DNA of 19,291 nt, from positions 1-19,291 of the forward strand of contig JBGPKH010000088.1 of assembly GCA_041485845.1 (NCBI GenBank), in the 5' to 3' direction. Of the stretch, positions 8,696-16,769 are shown in pieces. The DNA comes from OMOG01 sp041485845. Lineage in GTDB: Bacteria; Acidobacteriota; Terriglobia; Bryobacterales; Bryobacteraceae. A program made the position numbers and the translations under genes. Every line of letters begins with the position of its first letter. Position 1 is the first letter of the stretch. Below the pieces are notes generated by a model. It saw only the letters and a list, made by a program, of their open reading frames with translations, ran no database searches and was not told the DNA's origin.

Positions 8696-9724
8696 ATGAT
8701 CCTGAACACCAAGACGGAAGAGACCATCACGGGCTTGCGCAAAGCGGCCACGCTGATGATCGTCCTGGGTGAACAGGCCAGCGCCGACATCATGCAGCAC
8801 CTTTCCGAAGATGACGTGCAGAAGGTCACGCGGGAAGTCGCGCGGATCACCGCCATCTCGTCCGAGCAGGCCGAAAGCGTACTGAACGAATTTCACCACA
8901 TCTCCACCGCCGGGGCGTACGTGGCGAGGGGTGGAGTCGAATACGCGCGCAAGCTGCTCATGCGGGCATTCACGCCGGATATGGCGAAGCGCCTCCTGGA
9001 CCGGCTGGCCAAAGCGTTGGGCAACGAGGCCGCCTCTTTCGACGCCATCCAGAAGGCCGATCCGTCGCAGCTTGCCAAATTTATCCATAACGAGCATCCG
9101 CAAACCATTGCGCTGGTCCTGTCGCATCTCAATCCCACCCAGGCCGCCTCCCTGTTGACTTCGCTTCCGGCCAACCTGCGGTCGGATGTGGCGCTGCGCA
9201 TGGCCAGCCTCGACCAGATCTCTCCGGAGATCATCCTCAAAATCGCGGGAGTGATCGGGCAGAAACTGATGGCCCTGGGCGAATTCAGCCGTGAGTCTTA
9301 CGGCGGCGTGCGCGCGGTCGCGGAGATGCTGAACCGCCTGGACTCCGGATCGAGCCACGAGATTCTGGACGCCATCCAGTTGCAGGATGCCAACCTGGTG
9401 GAGACCATCCGTCACCTCATGTTCGTGTTCGAGGACCTGCTGCTCATCGATCCGCTGGGGCTGAAGGAACTCCTGGGCAAGGTGGATCGCAAGGTGCTGA
9501 CCATCGCCCTGAAAGGCACCAGCGAGCAGTTGAGGAATCAGGTCCTGAGTTGCATGTCCACGCGCGGCGCCGACATGTTGAAGGAGGACATGGACGCCCT
9601 CGGGCCCATCAAGATCAAGGAAGTGCAGGGGGCCCAGCAACAGATCATTGCCATCGTGCGCCAGCTCGAAGCGGAGGGCGCGTTGAGTCTGAAGGGCGCC
9701 GTCGGGGAGCAATATGTCGTCTAG
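8696..9724 (+). CDS. fliG: Flagellar motor switch protein FliG
   Basis: FliG is the C-ring protein that contacts the MS ring and the stator and takes part in torque generation and direction switching. The 342-residue product has all three domains: an N-terminal FliF-binding domain (TGLRKAATLMIVLGEQASA, 12-30), a middle domain with the EHPQ motif (133-136, in NEHPQTIALVLSHL) and GGVRAVAEMLN (203-213), and a C-terminal domain with MFVFEDLLLIDP (242-253). The charged torque helix (SCMSTRGADMLKEDMDALGP, 285-304) keeps the conserved charges Arg290, Glu297, Asp298 and Asp300. A GGGAG Shine-Dalgarno lies before the ATG. The last 11 bases overlap fliH. Confidence 0.97.
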   Translation: MILNTKTEETITGLRKAATLMIVLGEQASADIMQHLSEDDVQKVTREVARITAISSEQAESVLNEFHHISTAGAYVARGGVEYARKLLMRAFTPDMAKRLLDRLAKALGNEAASFDAIQKADPSQLAKFIHNEHPQTIALVLSHLNPTQAASLLTSLPANLRSDVALRMASLDQISPEIILKIAGVIGQKLMALGEFSRESYGGVRAVAEMLNRLDSGSSHEILDAIQLQDANLVETIRHLMFVFEDLLLIDPLGLKELLGKVDRKVLTIALKGTSEQLRNQVLSCMSTRGADMLKEDMDALGPIKIKEVQGAQQQIIAIVRQLEAEGALSLKGAVGEQYVV

Positions 9725-10358
9725 GGTGTTCCTGCCCGAGGACGATCGGCCGGCCACCCGGGTGGTTTGGCGCCAGGTGCGGGCGGAGCCCCCCAAGCCC
9801 GCCGACGAGATGCGGGAGGACTTCCGCGCGCAGATGTCGCGGACCGAGCAACAGTGCGAACAGCGCGTCCGCGAGGCGCACGCCGCGGGAATACGCGAAG
9901 GGGAAGCGGCGGGCTACAGCCGCGCCGCGGCGGATCTTCAACCGGTCGTCGAGAAGCTGTCACGGACCATCGGCGAGCTCGCCAATCTGCGCCCGCGGCT
10001 GCGCCAGGATGCCGAAGCCGACATGGTGAAACTATCGCTGGCGATCGCCCGCAGGGTGCTGCGCCGCGAACTGGCCATCGACCCCGACGCGCTCCACGGC
10101 CTGGTCCTGGCCGCTCTCGAAAAGCTGCAGGGCCAGGAGGTGTGCCGGGTGAGGGTTCATCCCGACTATGCCGCGGCGGTCTCCGCTTACCTGAGCAACT
10201 CCCCCGGCGGCCAGAAGGTGGAAGTGGTCCCGGACGCTTCGAGCGAGCCCGGCGCGGCGGTGTTCGAGACCGGACGAGGCAACCTGGAGGCGTCCGTCGA
10301 GTCGCAACTTCAGGAGATTGAGCGCGGGTTGGCGGACCAACTGCAAAGGCGCGCATGA
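9714..10358 (+). CDS. fliH: Flagellar export ATPase regulator FliH
   Basis: FliH is the stator-like partner that holds the FliI ATPase at the export gate and restrains its activity. The 214-residue product shows a charged coiled-coil region (about 35-80, with repeated AxxG-like steps such as HAAGIREGEAAGYSRA), then the conserved FliH/V-ATPase E-subunit-like domain (DMVKLSLAIARRVLRRELAI, then VRVHPDYAAAVS). It ends with GNLEASVESQLQEIERGLAD, the typical FliH end. The ATG is preceded by GGGGAG inside the end of fliG and overlaps it by 11 bases. Its stop overlaps the fliI start (ATGA). The position between fliG and fliI is the standard order. Confidence 0.93.
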   Translation: MSSRVFLPEDDRPATRVVWRQVRAEPPKPADEMREDFRAQMSRTEQQCEQRVREAHAAGIREGEAAGYSRAAADLQPVVEKLSRTIGELANLRPRLRQDAEADMVKLSLAIARRVLRRELAIDPDALHGLVLAALEKLQGQEVCRVRVHPDYAAAVSAYLSNSPGGQKVEVVPDASSEPGAAVFETGRGNLEASVESQLQEIERGLADQLQRRA

Positions 10359-11728
10359 TGGAAAAGCTCTCCTTCGACCCTTATTTCGCCGAGCTCGGAC
10401 GGATCAGCCCGATGCGCTGGACCGGGCAGGTTACCGGCGTAGTCGGCCTGCTGATCGAGTCCCGCGGCCCCCACGTGGCGATCGGAGATTTTTGCGAGGT
10501 CCGGACTGCCGCCGGGAGGCAGATCCGCACCCAGGTCATCGGGTTTCGCGACGGGCGCGTGCTCTCCATGCCGCTCGAGGAGATCGACGGGCTGCAACTG
10601 GGCAATCCGCTCGCCGCGCGCAGCCAGGACGCCCTGGTGGAAGTGGGGCCGGCGCTGCTGGGGCGGGTCATCGACGGGTTCGGAAAGCCCATCGACGGCG
10701 GGCCGCCGGTCGCCGCGCAGGACGCCTACCACCTGTACGGCCGGCCTGCCAATCCCATGGAGCGCGAACACATTACCGAGCCGCTGGTCACCGGGATCCG
10801 CGCGATCGACGGCCTGCTGCCTTGCGGCAAGGGCCAACGCATCGGCATCTTTGGCGGCAGCGGCGTGGGCAAGAGCACGCTGCTCGGCTGCATGTCCCGG
10901 CACAACTCGGCGGACGTGACGGTGATCGGGATGATCGGCGAACGCAACCGTGAGGTGCGGGCATTCCTCGAAAACGAGCTGGGCCCGGAAGGGCGCCAAC
11001 GCTCGGTGGTGGTCTGCGCGACGTCCGAGCGTCCGGCGCCTTTGCGTGTGCGTGCCTGTTTCGTGGCTTTGGCGGTGGCCGAGTATTTTCGAGACCAGGG
11101 CGCCAACGTGCTGCTGGTGATGGATTCGGTAACCCGGCTGGCTACGGCGCAGCGCGAAATCGGGCTGGCCGCCGGTGAGCCTCCCAGCCAGAAGGGTTAC
11201 ACTCCATCGGTCTTCAACCTCTTGCCCAAAGTGCTGGAGCGCGCCGGCAACTTCCGCCGCGGCTCGATCACCGGGTTCTTCACCGTGCTGGTGGAAGGCG
11301 ACGACTTTAACGAGCCCATCTGCGATGCGGTCCGCGGCATTCTGGACGGTCATTTCATCCTTTCGCGGCAACTGGCGGACCAGGGTCACTATCCCGCCAT
11401 CGACATTCTACACTCGGTGAGCCGTCTCACTTCGGCCATCGCCACGCCCCGCCAGAAGGAGACAGGAATGAAGTTGCGTCGGGCGCTGGCGGCTTATCGC
11501 GACGCCGAAGACTTGATCCAACTGGGCGCCTACGTATCGGGGTCGAACCCCGCGCTCGATAGCAGTATCCGGGTGCGTTCCGAACTGCTGGAATTCCTCC
11601 GTCAGGACCATCACGCGACTACCGGGCTGCCGGAGACGCTCTCCCGTATGGAGGGCCTGGCCACAAAACTCGACATCGGGATGGAGATGGTACCCGCCGG
11701 GCCGGCTGCCGGCGAGGTTCATCGGTGA
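10355..11728 (+). CDS. fliI: Flagellum-specific export ATPase FliI
   Basis: FliI is the hexameric ATPase of the flagellar type III export apparatus, related to the F1 beta subunit. The 457-residue product shows a small N-terminal beta-barrel (about 20-95) and a catalytic core with Walker A GGSGVGKST (167-175), the catalytic-glutamate segment GERNREV (Glu196), Walker B VLLVMDSV (Asp257), and the type III ATPase signature around PSQKGYTPSVFNLLPKVLER (277-296). The C-terminal helical domain is complete. All motifs look functional. The start overlaps the fliH stop (ATGATG offers two adjacent ATG codons; the first is chosen). Its stop overlaps the GTG of the next frame (GTGA). Confidence 0.97.
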   Translation: MMEKLSFDPYFAELGRISPMRWTGQVTGVVGLLIESRGPHVAIGDFCEVRTAAGRQIRTQVIGFRDGRVLSMPLEEIDGLQLGNPLAARSQDALVEVGPALLGRVIDGFGKPIDGGPPVAAQDAYHLYGRPANPMEREHITEPLVTGIRAIDGLLPCGKGQRIGIFGGSGVGKSTLLGCMSRHNSADVTVIGMIGERNREVRAFLENELGPEGRQRSVVVCATSERPAPLRVRACFVALAVAEYFRDQGANVLLVMDSVTRLATAQREIGLAAGEPPSQKGYTPSVFNLLPKVLERAGNFRRGSITGFFTVLVEGDDFNEPICDAVRGILDGHFILSRQLADQGHYPAIDILHSVSRLTSAIATPRQKETGMKLRRALAAYRDAEDLIQLGAYVSGSNPALDSSIRVRSELLEFLRQDHHATTGLPETLSRMEGLATKLDIGMEMVPAGPAAGEVHR

Positions 11729-12159
11729 CCGCTGCGCCGGCCGTGATCGACCACCGGCATTCGGACGTCACCCGGGCCAGGGCGCGGGCCGGTCCGAACA
11801 CGCGCAGGCCGGACTGGAGCGCCGCGGAATTGGTTTGGCGGGCCATGCAGGCCGCCCTCCGGTCGATCTGCGTGCGGCGCCGTCCGGCTTCCCGCGGGAA
11901 CGCCGGCCGTTATGGACCGCCGGCAGGCGGAACGCGGTTAGTCGTGAAGGCAGCGGCCATGGCGCCCCTCGGCGGTGCAACCGTCCGCACCGGACTGCCG
12001 CCGTGCAGCCGGAGTTGGAGTCCTGGCAAGTGGCGGCTCGGCCCGAACCGGGGGCGCGGGTGTGGCGGCCCGTCGGACCTGCGAATGGGCCGCCGGGCTC
12101 ACCGCCCGCCGCTGCCGTGCCATCCGAACTTGCGCGCGCCTGAAGGGGGCCCAACGTGA
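11725..12159 (+). CDS. Uncharacterised frame between fliI and fliJ, GTGA-coupled on both sides
   Basis: A 144-codon frame that begins with a GTG overlapping the fliI stop and ends with a TGA overlapping the fliJ GTG, so it fits the gap exactly. I do not recognise the product. The N-terminal third looks protein-like (RPDWSAAELVWRAMQAALRS); the rest is very rich in Arg, Gly and Pro with several Cys. About 80% of third codon positions are G or C by my count, but another forward frame (11835-12143, start TTG, end SPPAAAVPSELARA) has nearly as good a bias and reads more naturally in its second half. Possibilities are a small fast-evolving flagellar accessory gene, a frameshifted gene running from the first frame into the second, or non-coding GC-rich sequence. 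A further coupled gene is favoured only by the overlaps. Confidence 0.4.
   Translation: MTAAPAVIDHRHSDVTRARARAGPNTRRPDWSAAELVWRAMQAALRSICVRRRPASRGNAGRYGPPAGGTRLVVKAAAMAPLGGATVRTGLPPCSRSWSPGKWRLGPNRGRGCGGPSDLRMGRRAHRPPLPCHPNLRAPEGGPT
12143..12149 (+). promoter_or_regulatory. Shine-Dalgarno of fliJ
   Basis: AAGGGGG lies six bases before the GTG at 12156 and supports that GTG as the fliJ start. It also overlaps the end of the alternative frame that stops at 12143. Confidence 0.55.
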
Positions 12160-12593
12160 CCGCTTTTAAGTTCCCCTTGCAGAAAGTCCTCGAATGGCGG
12201 CGGACACAACTGGAGCTGGAGGAGGCCCAATACCGGCGTCAGATCGCGGCCCTGGCCGGGTTGGATCGCCAGCGCGCCGAACTGGAGGCGGCCGGCAATA
12301 CTGCGGAGCGCCAGGTGCGCGAATGGAACCCGTTGGCCGGCGGCGAGCTTGCGGCGCTGGGCGGTTTTCGGCTTCACGTGAAGAGGAAGCAACAGGAGAT
12401 GGCCGCCCCCCGCGCCGAGAGCTGCAAGCAACTGGAACGCCAACAGGGAATCATGCTGGCGGCGCGCCGCAGGTTGCGGCTCCTCGAACGCTTGAAGGAT
12501 CGACGCATGGCGGAGTGGCGTTCGGCGCGCGACAAAGAGTTGGAGGAATTGGCATCCGAGTCGTATCTGGCGAAGTGGCAGCGGCGGGTGTAG
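12156..12593 (+). CDS. fliJ: Flagellar export chaperone FliJ
   Basis: FliJ is a small coiled-coil protein that sits in the central pore of the FliI hexamer and links it to the export gate FlhA. The 145-residue size is typical. The N-terminus FKFPLQKVLEWRRTQLELEE is the standard FliJ opening, followed by an almost wholly helical, highly charged sequence of heptad-like character (QIAALAGLDRQRAELEAAG; LKDRRMAEWRSARDKELEEL). The GTG start is supported by AAGGGGG six bases upstream. It is the last flagellar gene in the window. The rod, hook and fliK genes that often continue this operon are not present downstream, where hemQ begins after about 35 bases. Confidence 0.9.
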   Translation: MTAFKFPLQKVLEWRRTQLELEEAQYRRQIAALAGLDRQRAELEAAGNTAERQVREWNPLAGGELAALGGFRLHVKRKQQEMAAPRAESCKQLERQQGIMLAARRRLRLLERLKDRRMAEWRSARDKELEELASESYLAKWQRRV

Positions 12594-12615
12594 GCGTTAA
12601 AGGCCCGCTCCTTCC

Positions 12616-12621
12616 TATAAT
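12616..12621 (+). promoter_or_regulatory. Possible -10 element of hemQ
   Basis: A perfect TATAAT lies in the short gap after fliJ, with its last base 7 positions before the ATG at 12629. If it works as a -10, transcription would start at or next to that ATG and give a leaderless mRNA. No good -35 is seen at the expected distance (GGCGTT around 12593-12598), so the evidence is modest. Confidence 0.3.
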
Positions 12622-12628
12622 GAAGAGC

Positions 12629-13465
12629 ATGACGCCTGAGACGCTTGCCGGCATCGCCTTGCCCCCCGTTCCTTTGACCGTGGAAGGCGCCAGCGTGCTG
12701 CACCAGATGATGCGCTTCCGCTGGCCGGCATGGCGCACATTGTCCGCGGTGGCGCGCGGCGAGCTGCTGGAAGAAGCGGGACGGGTTCTGGCCGCGATGG
12801 AGCGCCCTTCCGAACACTCTCACACCGGGATCTATTCGCTCCTGGGGCACAAGGGCGATTGGTTGTTCCTGCACTTCCGGAGCAGTTTCGAAGAGCTCAA
12901 CCGGGCCCAACTGGAGATCTCGCGCCTGCGGCTCAGCGACTACCTGGAGCCGGCGACATCGTACCTTTCGGTGATCGAGCTGGGGCTATACGAATCCACA
13001 TCCAAAGTCTACGGCGGGCTCGCCGCCAAGGGTGTGCAGCCGCATTCCGACGAGTGGAAACAGGAAATCGAGGCCGTGCTCGAGCGCCAGCGGCAGGCCA
13101 TGGCGCCGCGGCTGTGGCCCGAAATCCCTCCCGCGAAGTATCTGTGTTTTTATCCGATGGACCGCCGTCGTGGCGAATCGGTCAACTGGTATACCGAACC
13201 GATGGCCGGCCGCCAACGCATGATGCACGAACATGGCATGGTGGGGCGGCGCTACGCGGGCGACGTCCGCCAGATTATCACCGGCTCGATCGGGTTCGAC
13301 GATTGGGAGTGGGGCGTCGACCTGTTCGCCGAAGATCCGCTGGTCTTCAAGAAGCTCATCTACGAAATGCGCTTCGACTACGTGAGCGCGGTGTACGCCC
13401 TCTTCGGAACGTTCTACGTAGGCCTGCGGGTTCAAGCCGGGGAGTTGGGCGCGATCCTCGGGTAG
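12629..13465 (+). CDS. hemQ: HemQ-type coproheme decarboxylase (chlorite dismutase family)
   Basis: Last enzyme of the coproporphyrin-dependent heme pathway: it decarboxylates coproheme to heme b using hydrogen peroxide, in the cytoplasm. The 278-residue product has the two ferredoxin-like repeats of the family. Diagnostic segments are YPMDRRRGESVNWY (175-188), with the tyrosine proposed to be catalytic (Tyr175), and MHEHGMVGRRYAGDVRQIIT (199-218), with the presumed proximal heme ligand His202 and Gln215. GFDDWEWGVDLFAEDPLVFK and FGTFYVGLR follow. The position usually lysine four residues after the catalytic tyrosine is Arg179 here. An ATG at 12620 is also in frame and would add three residues; 12629 is chosen because TATAAT covers 12616-12621. 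It lies about 35 bases after fliJ, with no functional link to flagella. Confidence 0.88.
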   Translation: MTPETLAGIALPPVPLTVEGASVLHQMMRFRWPAWRTLSAVARGELLEEAGRVLAAMERPSEHSHTGIYSLLGHKGDWLFLHFRSSFEELNRAQLEISRLRLSDYLEPATSYLSVIELGLYESTSKVYGGLAAKGVQPHSDEWKQEIEAVLERQRQAMAPRLWPEIPPAKYLCFYPMDRRRGESVNWYTEPMAGRQRMMHEHGMVGRRYAGDVRQIITGSIGFDDWEWGVDLFAEDPLVFKKLIYEMRFDYVSAVYALFGTFYVGLRVQAGELGAILG

Positions 13466-13492
13466 GGCCGGAGTGGGTTCGCGCTGCCCTAC
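13462..13492. terminator. Putative bidirectional hairpin between convergent hemQ and tricorn genes
   Basis: GTAGGGC (13462-13468) and GCCCTAC (13486-13492) form a perfect 7-bp inverted repeat with a 17-base loop. Each arm contains one stop codon: TAG of hemQ at 13463-13465 and TAG of the protease at 13489-13491. TTCTTCT follows on the plus strand, giving a weak pyrimidine tract. The location fits a shared terminator, but the stem is short and the T tract is imperfect. Confidence 0.4.
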
Positions 13493-16400
13493 TTCTTCTG
13501 GTAATCCGGATAGCTCGGCCGTTTTCCATAGTTCACCGGATTTTTCTTGAGCTGCTCCATGGCCACCTCCACAGCCTTCTCGAGCTGCGGATCGTGACCC
13601 TCGCGCACCAGCTTCGGATTCATTTCGACTTCATGATCCGGCGACACTCCGTGGTTCTCCACGTCCCAGGCGCCTTCCAGGTTGTAGAACGCCAGATTCG
13701 GAGTGCCCACGTTTCCGCCGTCGATCAGGTCGCCGGGGCCGGTGTAGTGTCCCACCAGCCCGCCCCACGTGCGCATGCCCACCAGCGGACCGAGTCCCGA
13801 CTTGCGGAACAGCCACGGCATCGCATCGCCGCCCGACCCCGCCATTTCGTTCACGATCATCACCTTGGGACCGAAAATCCCCTCCATCGGAACCGTGATG
13901 TCCTCGCCCTGGCGCATGGTGAAGCGGCCCATAATCGGCCGCCGCAGGTAGTCGATCACGTAGTCCGCGATGCTACCGCCGCCGTTGAAGCGCTCGTCGA
14001 TGATCACGGCTTCCTTTCCGACCTGGCTGAAGAAGTAGCGGTTGAAATTGCCGTAGCCGCCGCCCGCGGTGTTTGGCAGGTAGACGTAACCGACGCGCCC
14101 GCCGGTCATCTGGTCCACCTTGCGCCGGTTCTCCTCGATCCACGCGAGGTTGCGCAGCGCGGTCTCGCTGGCCACCGGCACCACCGTCACCTCGCGCGAA
14201 TTCGCGCCGCCCGGGTCCGGGCCGACGCGCATCGCGATCGACTTGCCCGCGGTCTCTTCGAAGAAGCTGTGCAGGTTCGCCGGCGGCCGCACCTCGCGGC
14301 CCTGCACCGCCAGAAGATACTCGCCCGCCACCACGTTTACGCCCGGCTGCGTCAGCGGCGCTTTCAGATTGGGATTCCAGTTCTCGCCGTTGTAGACGCG
14401 CGCGAAACGGTAGCGGCCATTCTCCACGGTGTAGTCGGCCCCCAGCAGCCCGCCGCTCACGCGCTTGACATCCGGTTTATCGCCCCCGCCGACAAACATG
14501 TGCCCGACTGTCATTTCGCCTAACATCTCCTCGAAGAGGTAGTTCAGGTCGTCGCGGCTGGCGATGTTGGCGAGGTACGGCTCGTACTTCTTCTCGATGG
14601 CCTCCCGGTTGACGCCGTGCAGGCCCGGGTCGTAAAAGAAATCGCGCTCGCCGCGCCACACCTGGTGGTACATGTGCTCCCACTCCGCGCGCGGGTCCAC
14701 CCAGGCTTCCATGGTGTCGAGCTTCAGTGGACCGCCTGCTTGCCCGTCCGCCGGCGGCGTCGCGGGCTGCCGGCCGGCCGCGGCGACAAAAAACTGCTGG
14801 CCTTGCCGGTACAGCATCTTCTCTCCATTCGCCGACAGGATGAACCGCAAGATGCCTTCGCGGATCTTATCCGTTTTGCGCGTCTTGAGCTCGAACATGT
14901 GCAGCGTGAAGCCTTCAGGCGGCCCACTCATGGATGGCACCATCGGCGCCTCCAACAGGAACAACGTGCCCGCCTTTCCCGCCGACATCGACACATAATT
15001 CCGCGCCGGAATCGGCAGCGCGAGGATGCGCTGGCTGATGTTTTCGAGATCGATGCGCACCGCGACGTCCTTCTTCGCGGTGTCTTCCGGTTTCTTCGTT
15101 TCCGAAGCGGGCGGCTTCTCTTCGTCGCTTTCGGGCGCCAGCGGCGAAGCCTCGTTCGCGGCAAGCACCGCCAGATATACGCTGCGCGTGACCGGGCGCT
15201 GGATGCTCGACATATCGAGCCATCCGGCGGAGAGCGCCGTGTCGGTGCTGGCCGTGAAGTACAGATATTTGCCTTCGCGATCGAACGCCGCATTGGCCGC
15301 GTCGCTCATGCCGTCGGTGAGCTGAAACGTCTTGTTCTGTTCCACGGAATACACAAACACGGCGTGCAGATGACTCTTCAATTTCTTGGTGTAGGCGATC
15401 CACTTGCTATCGGGCGACCACGCGGGATCGAGAGCGGCCGGCCCGGCGTACGTGTCTGTATCGATGTGCACGGGCGCGCCCTTCTCCAGATCGATATAGC
15501 TGACCGCCAGCCGCTGGTCGGTGTAGGCGATCTTCTTGCTGTCCGGCGACCAGCGCGGCGAGTACGGAAATGGCGGTGGATTTCCGAGGCCGATACGCCG
15601 CGGCTCGCCGAGCCCGTTCTGCTCGCGGATTTCGAGCGCGTATTCACCCGAGGCATCCGAAAAGTAGGCGATCGATTTCCCGTCCGGCGACCACGCCGGC
15701 TCGCGATCTTCGGCGGCCGGCGAATTGGTCAGGTTGCGGATGTCGCCCTTTTCCGCGGGCACCGTGAGGATCTCGCCGTGGGCCACGAATAGGGCCCGCG
15801 CGCCGGTCGGCGAAATGCCGGCGGCGCGCATTTCGTTCACCGCGAATTTACGGAAATGCGGCCGGATTTCGGCCAGGTCGCCTGTCAGTTTCACGTTCAG
15901 GGCGCGGTTCTTTCGCGTCTTCAGATCGTAAATCGCGAGCGCGCCGAACTGCTCGTACACGATGGCGTCCGGGCCCGCGGAGGCCGACTTGAAATCCAGG
16001 CCGTCGTTCTTGACCACCTCGGCGACCTGCCTGGATTTCGTGTCGTAGGTGAATAGCGCCACCGGCCCGCTGCGGTCCGAGAGAAAGTAGATGGTATCGC
16101 CAACCCACATCGGATTGAAGTCGTTCGAATTGTTGCGCGGGATTTTGACGATGCTCGAATCGGCCAGGGTGGCGATCCAGATGGGCGTGGTTTGACCGCC
16201 GCGATAGCGTTTCCAGGCCCTCTGCCATTGGTCGGTGGGGATGTAGGCGAGCCTGGCGCCGTCGGGCGAGTAGGCGCCTTGGACGGCGCGGTCCAGCGGA
16301 AGCTGCGTCTCGAACCCGCCTTCGGCCGGCGCCGTAAACAGCCGGCTGAAATTCGAGTAGCTGTGGCGGCCGGACGAGAAAAGCACCTGCTTCCCGTCGG

Positions 16401-16749
16401 GCGTCCAGCCGATGGCGCGGTCCGGCGCCGGATGGTAAGTCAATCGCCTGGGCGTGCCGCCGGATGCGGGTATGACAAACACGTCGACATTGCCGTCGTA
16501 TTCGCCGGTGAAGGCGATCTGCGATCCGTCGGGCGAGAAGATGGGGTCCGCTTCCATCCCCACGCCGGTAGTGAGGCGCACCGCATCTCCGCCGTCACGG
16601 CTGACGATCCAGAGGTCGTTGGCGAAGCCGAAGACCACCTGCGTCCGGCTGATGGTGGGATGCCGGAGGAGCAAAGGCTTGTCCGTCGCGATGGCGCTCG
16701 AGGCGGCATAAGCGGAACAGGTGAGTAGCAGAGAGGCGAGTAGGTTCAT
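13489..16749 (-). CDS. Secreted tricorn protease homologue (S41 family peptidase with PD40 propeller and PDZ)
   Basis: Large peptidase of 1086 residues, expected to degrade oligopeptides outside the cytoplasm. An export signal is visible (MNLLASLLLTCSAYA, cleavage likely after AYA). The N-terminal half is beta-propeller with SPDG repeats (FSPDGSQIAFTGEYDGNVDV; AWSPDGKSIAYFSDASGEYA). A helical C1 region (about 693-767) holds His750 in LGEMTVGHMF, a PDZ-like domain covers about 768-865, and the S41 core starts near 888 (YVYLPNTAGGG, IDERFNGGGSI). The nucleophile is Ser972 in NEMAGSGGDA, and Glu1031 lies in DVENHGVSPD, so the His-Ser-Glu set known from archaeal tricorn is present. The start has an AGGAG Shine-Dalgarno 9 bases upstream and a good promoter. 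A charged, low-complexity linker (EEKPPASETKKPEDTAKK) lies mid-protein. It is encoded as a single gene, convergent with hemQ. Confidence 0.93.
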   Translation of the reverse strand: MNLLASLLLTCSAYAASSAIATDKPLLLRHPTISRTQVVFGFANDLWIVSRDGGDAVRLTTGVGMEADPIFSPDGSQIAFTGEYDGNVDVFVIPASGGTPRRLTYHPAPDRAIGWTPDGKQVLFSSGRHSYSNFSRLFTAPAEGGFETQLPLDRAVQGAYSPDGARLAYIPTDQWQRAWKRYRGGQTTPIWIATLADSSIVKIPRNNSNDFNPMWVGDTIYFLSDRSGPVALFTYDTKSRQVAEVVKNDGLDFKSASAGPDAIVYEQFGALAIYDLKTRKNRALNVKLTGDLAEIRPHFRKFAVNEMRAAGISPTGARALFVAHGEILTVPAEKGDIRNLTNSPAAEDREPAWSPDGKSIAYFSDASGEYALEIREQNGLGEPRRIGLGNPPPFPYSPRWSPDSKKIAYTDQRLAVSYIDLEKGAPVHIDTDTYAGPAALDPAWSPDSKWIAYTKKLKSHLHAVFVYSVEQNKTFQLTDGMSDAANAAFDREGKYLYFTASTDTALSAGWLDMSSIQRPVTRSVYLAVLAANEASPLAPESDEEKPPASETKKPEDTAKKDVAVRIDLENISQRILALPIPARNYVSMSAGKAGTLFLLEAPMVPSMSGPPEGFTLHMFELKTRKTDKIREGILRFILSANGEKMLYRQGQQFFVAAAGRQPATPPADGQAGGPLKLDTMEAWVDPRAEWEHMYHQVWRGERDFFYDPGLHGVNREAIEKKYEPYLANIASRDDLNYLFEEMLGEMTVGHMFVGGGDKPDVKRVSGGLLGADYTVENGRYRFARVYNGENWNPNLKAPLTQPGVNVVAGEYLLAVQGREVRPPANLHSFFEETAGKSIAMRVGPDPGGANSREVTVVPVASETALRNLAWIEENRRKVDQMTGGRVGYVYLPNTAGGGYGNFNRYFFSQVGKEAVIIDERFNGGGSIADYVIDYLRRPIMGRFTMRQGEDITVPMEGIFGPKVMIVNEMAGSGGDAMPWLFRKSGLGPLVGMRTWGGLVGHYTGPGDLIDGGNVGTPNLAFYNLEGAWDVENHGVSPDHEVEMNPKLVREGHDPQLEKAVEVAMEQLKKNPVNYGKRPSYPDYQKK

Positions 16750-16769
16750 AGGTGCTGGCTCCTGTGGGA

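Noticed and set aside
8564..9796. Long minus-strand open frame opposite fliG
   Set aside because: It is the antisense shadow of fliG in GC-rich DNA; its translation is His/Gln/Arg-rich and unlike any family I know.
10310..11389. Long minus-strand open frame opposite fliI
   Set aside because: Antisense shadow of fliI, which has complete ATPase motifs; no protein-like features on the reverse strand.
12194..12628. Upstream extension of the hemQ frame through fliJ
   Set aside because: It overlaps fliJ in another frame and adds Arg/Gly-rich sequence; the HemQ family length is met from 12629.
12730..14523. A very long plus-strand open frame crossing hemQ and the protease gene
   Set aside because: It runs out of frame through hemQ and antisense through the protease gene. 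The product is Arg/His-rich with no recognisable domain, while the frames of hemQ and the protease carry clear conserved motifs.
14617..15792. Plus-strand open frame opposite the tricorn protease
   Set aside because: Shadow of a well-supported gene; composition dominated by Arg, His and Gly with no motif.
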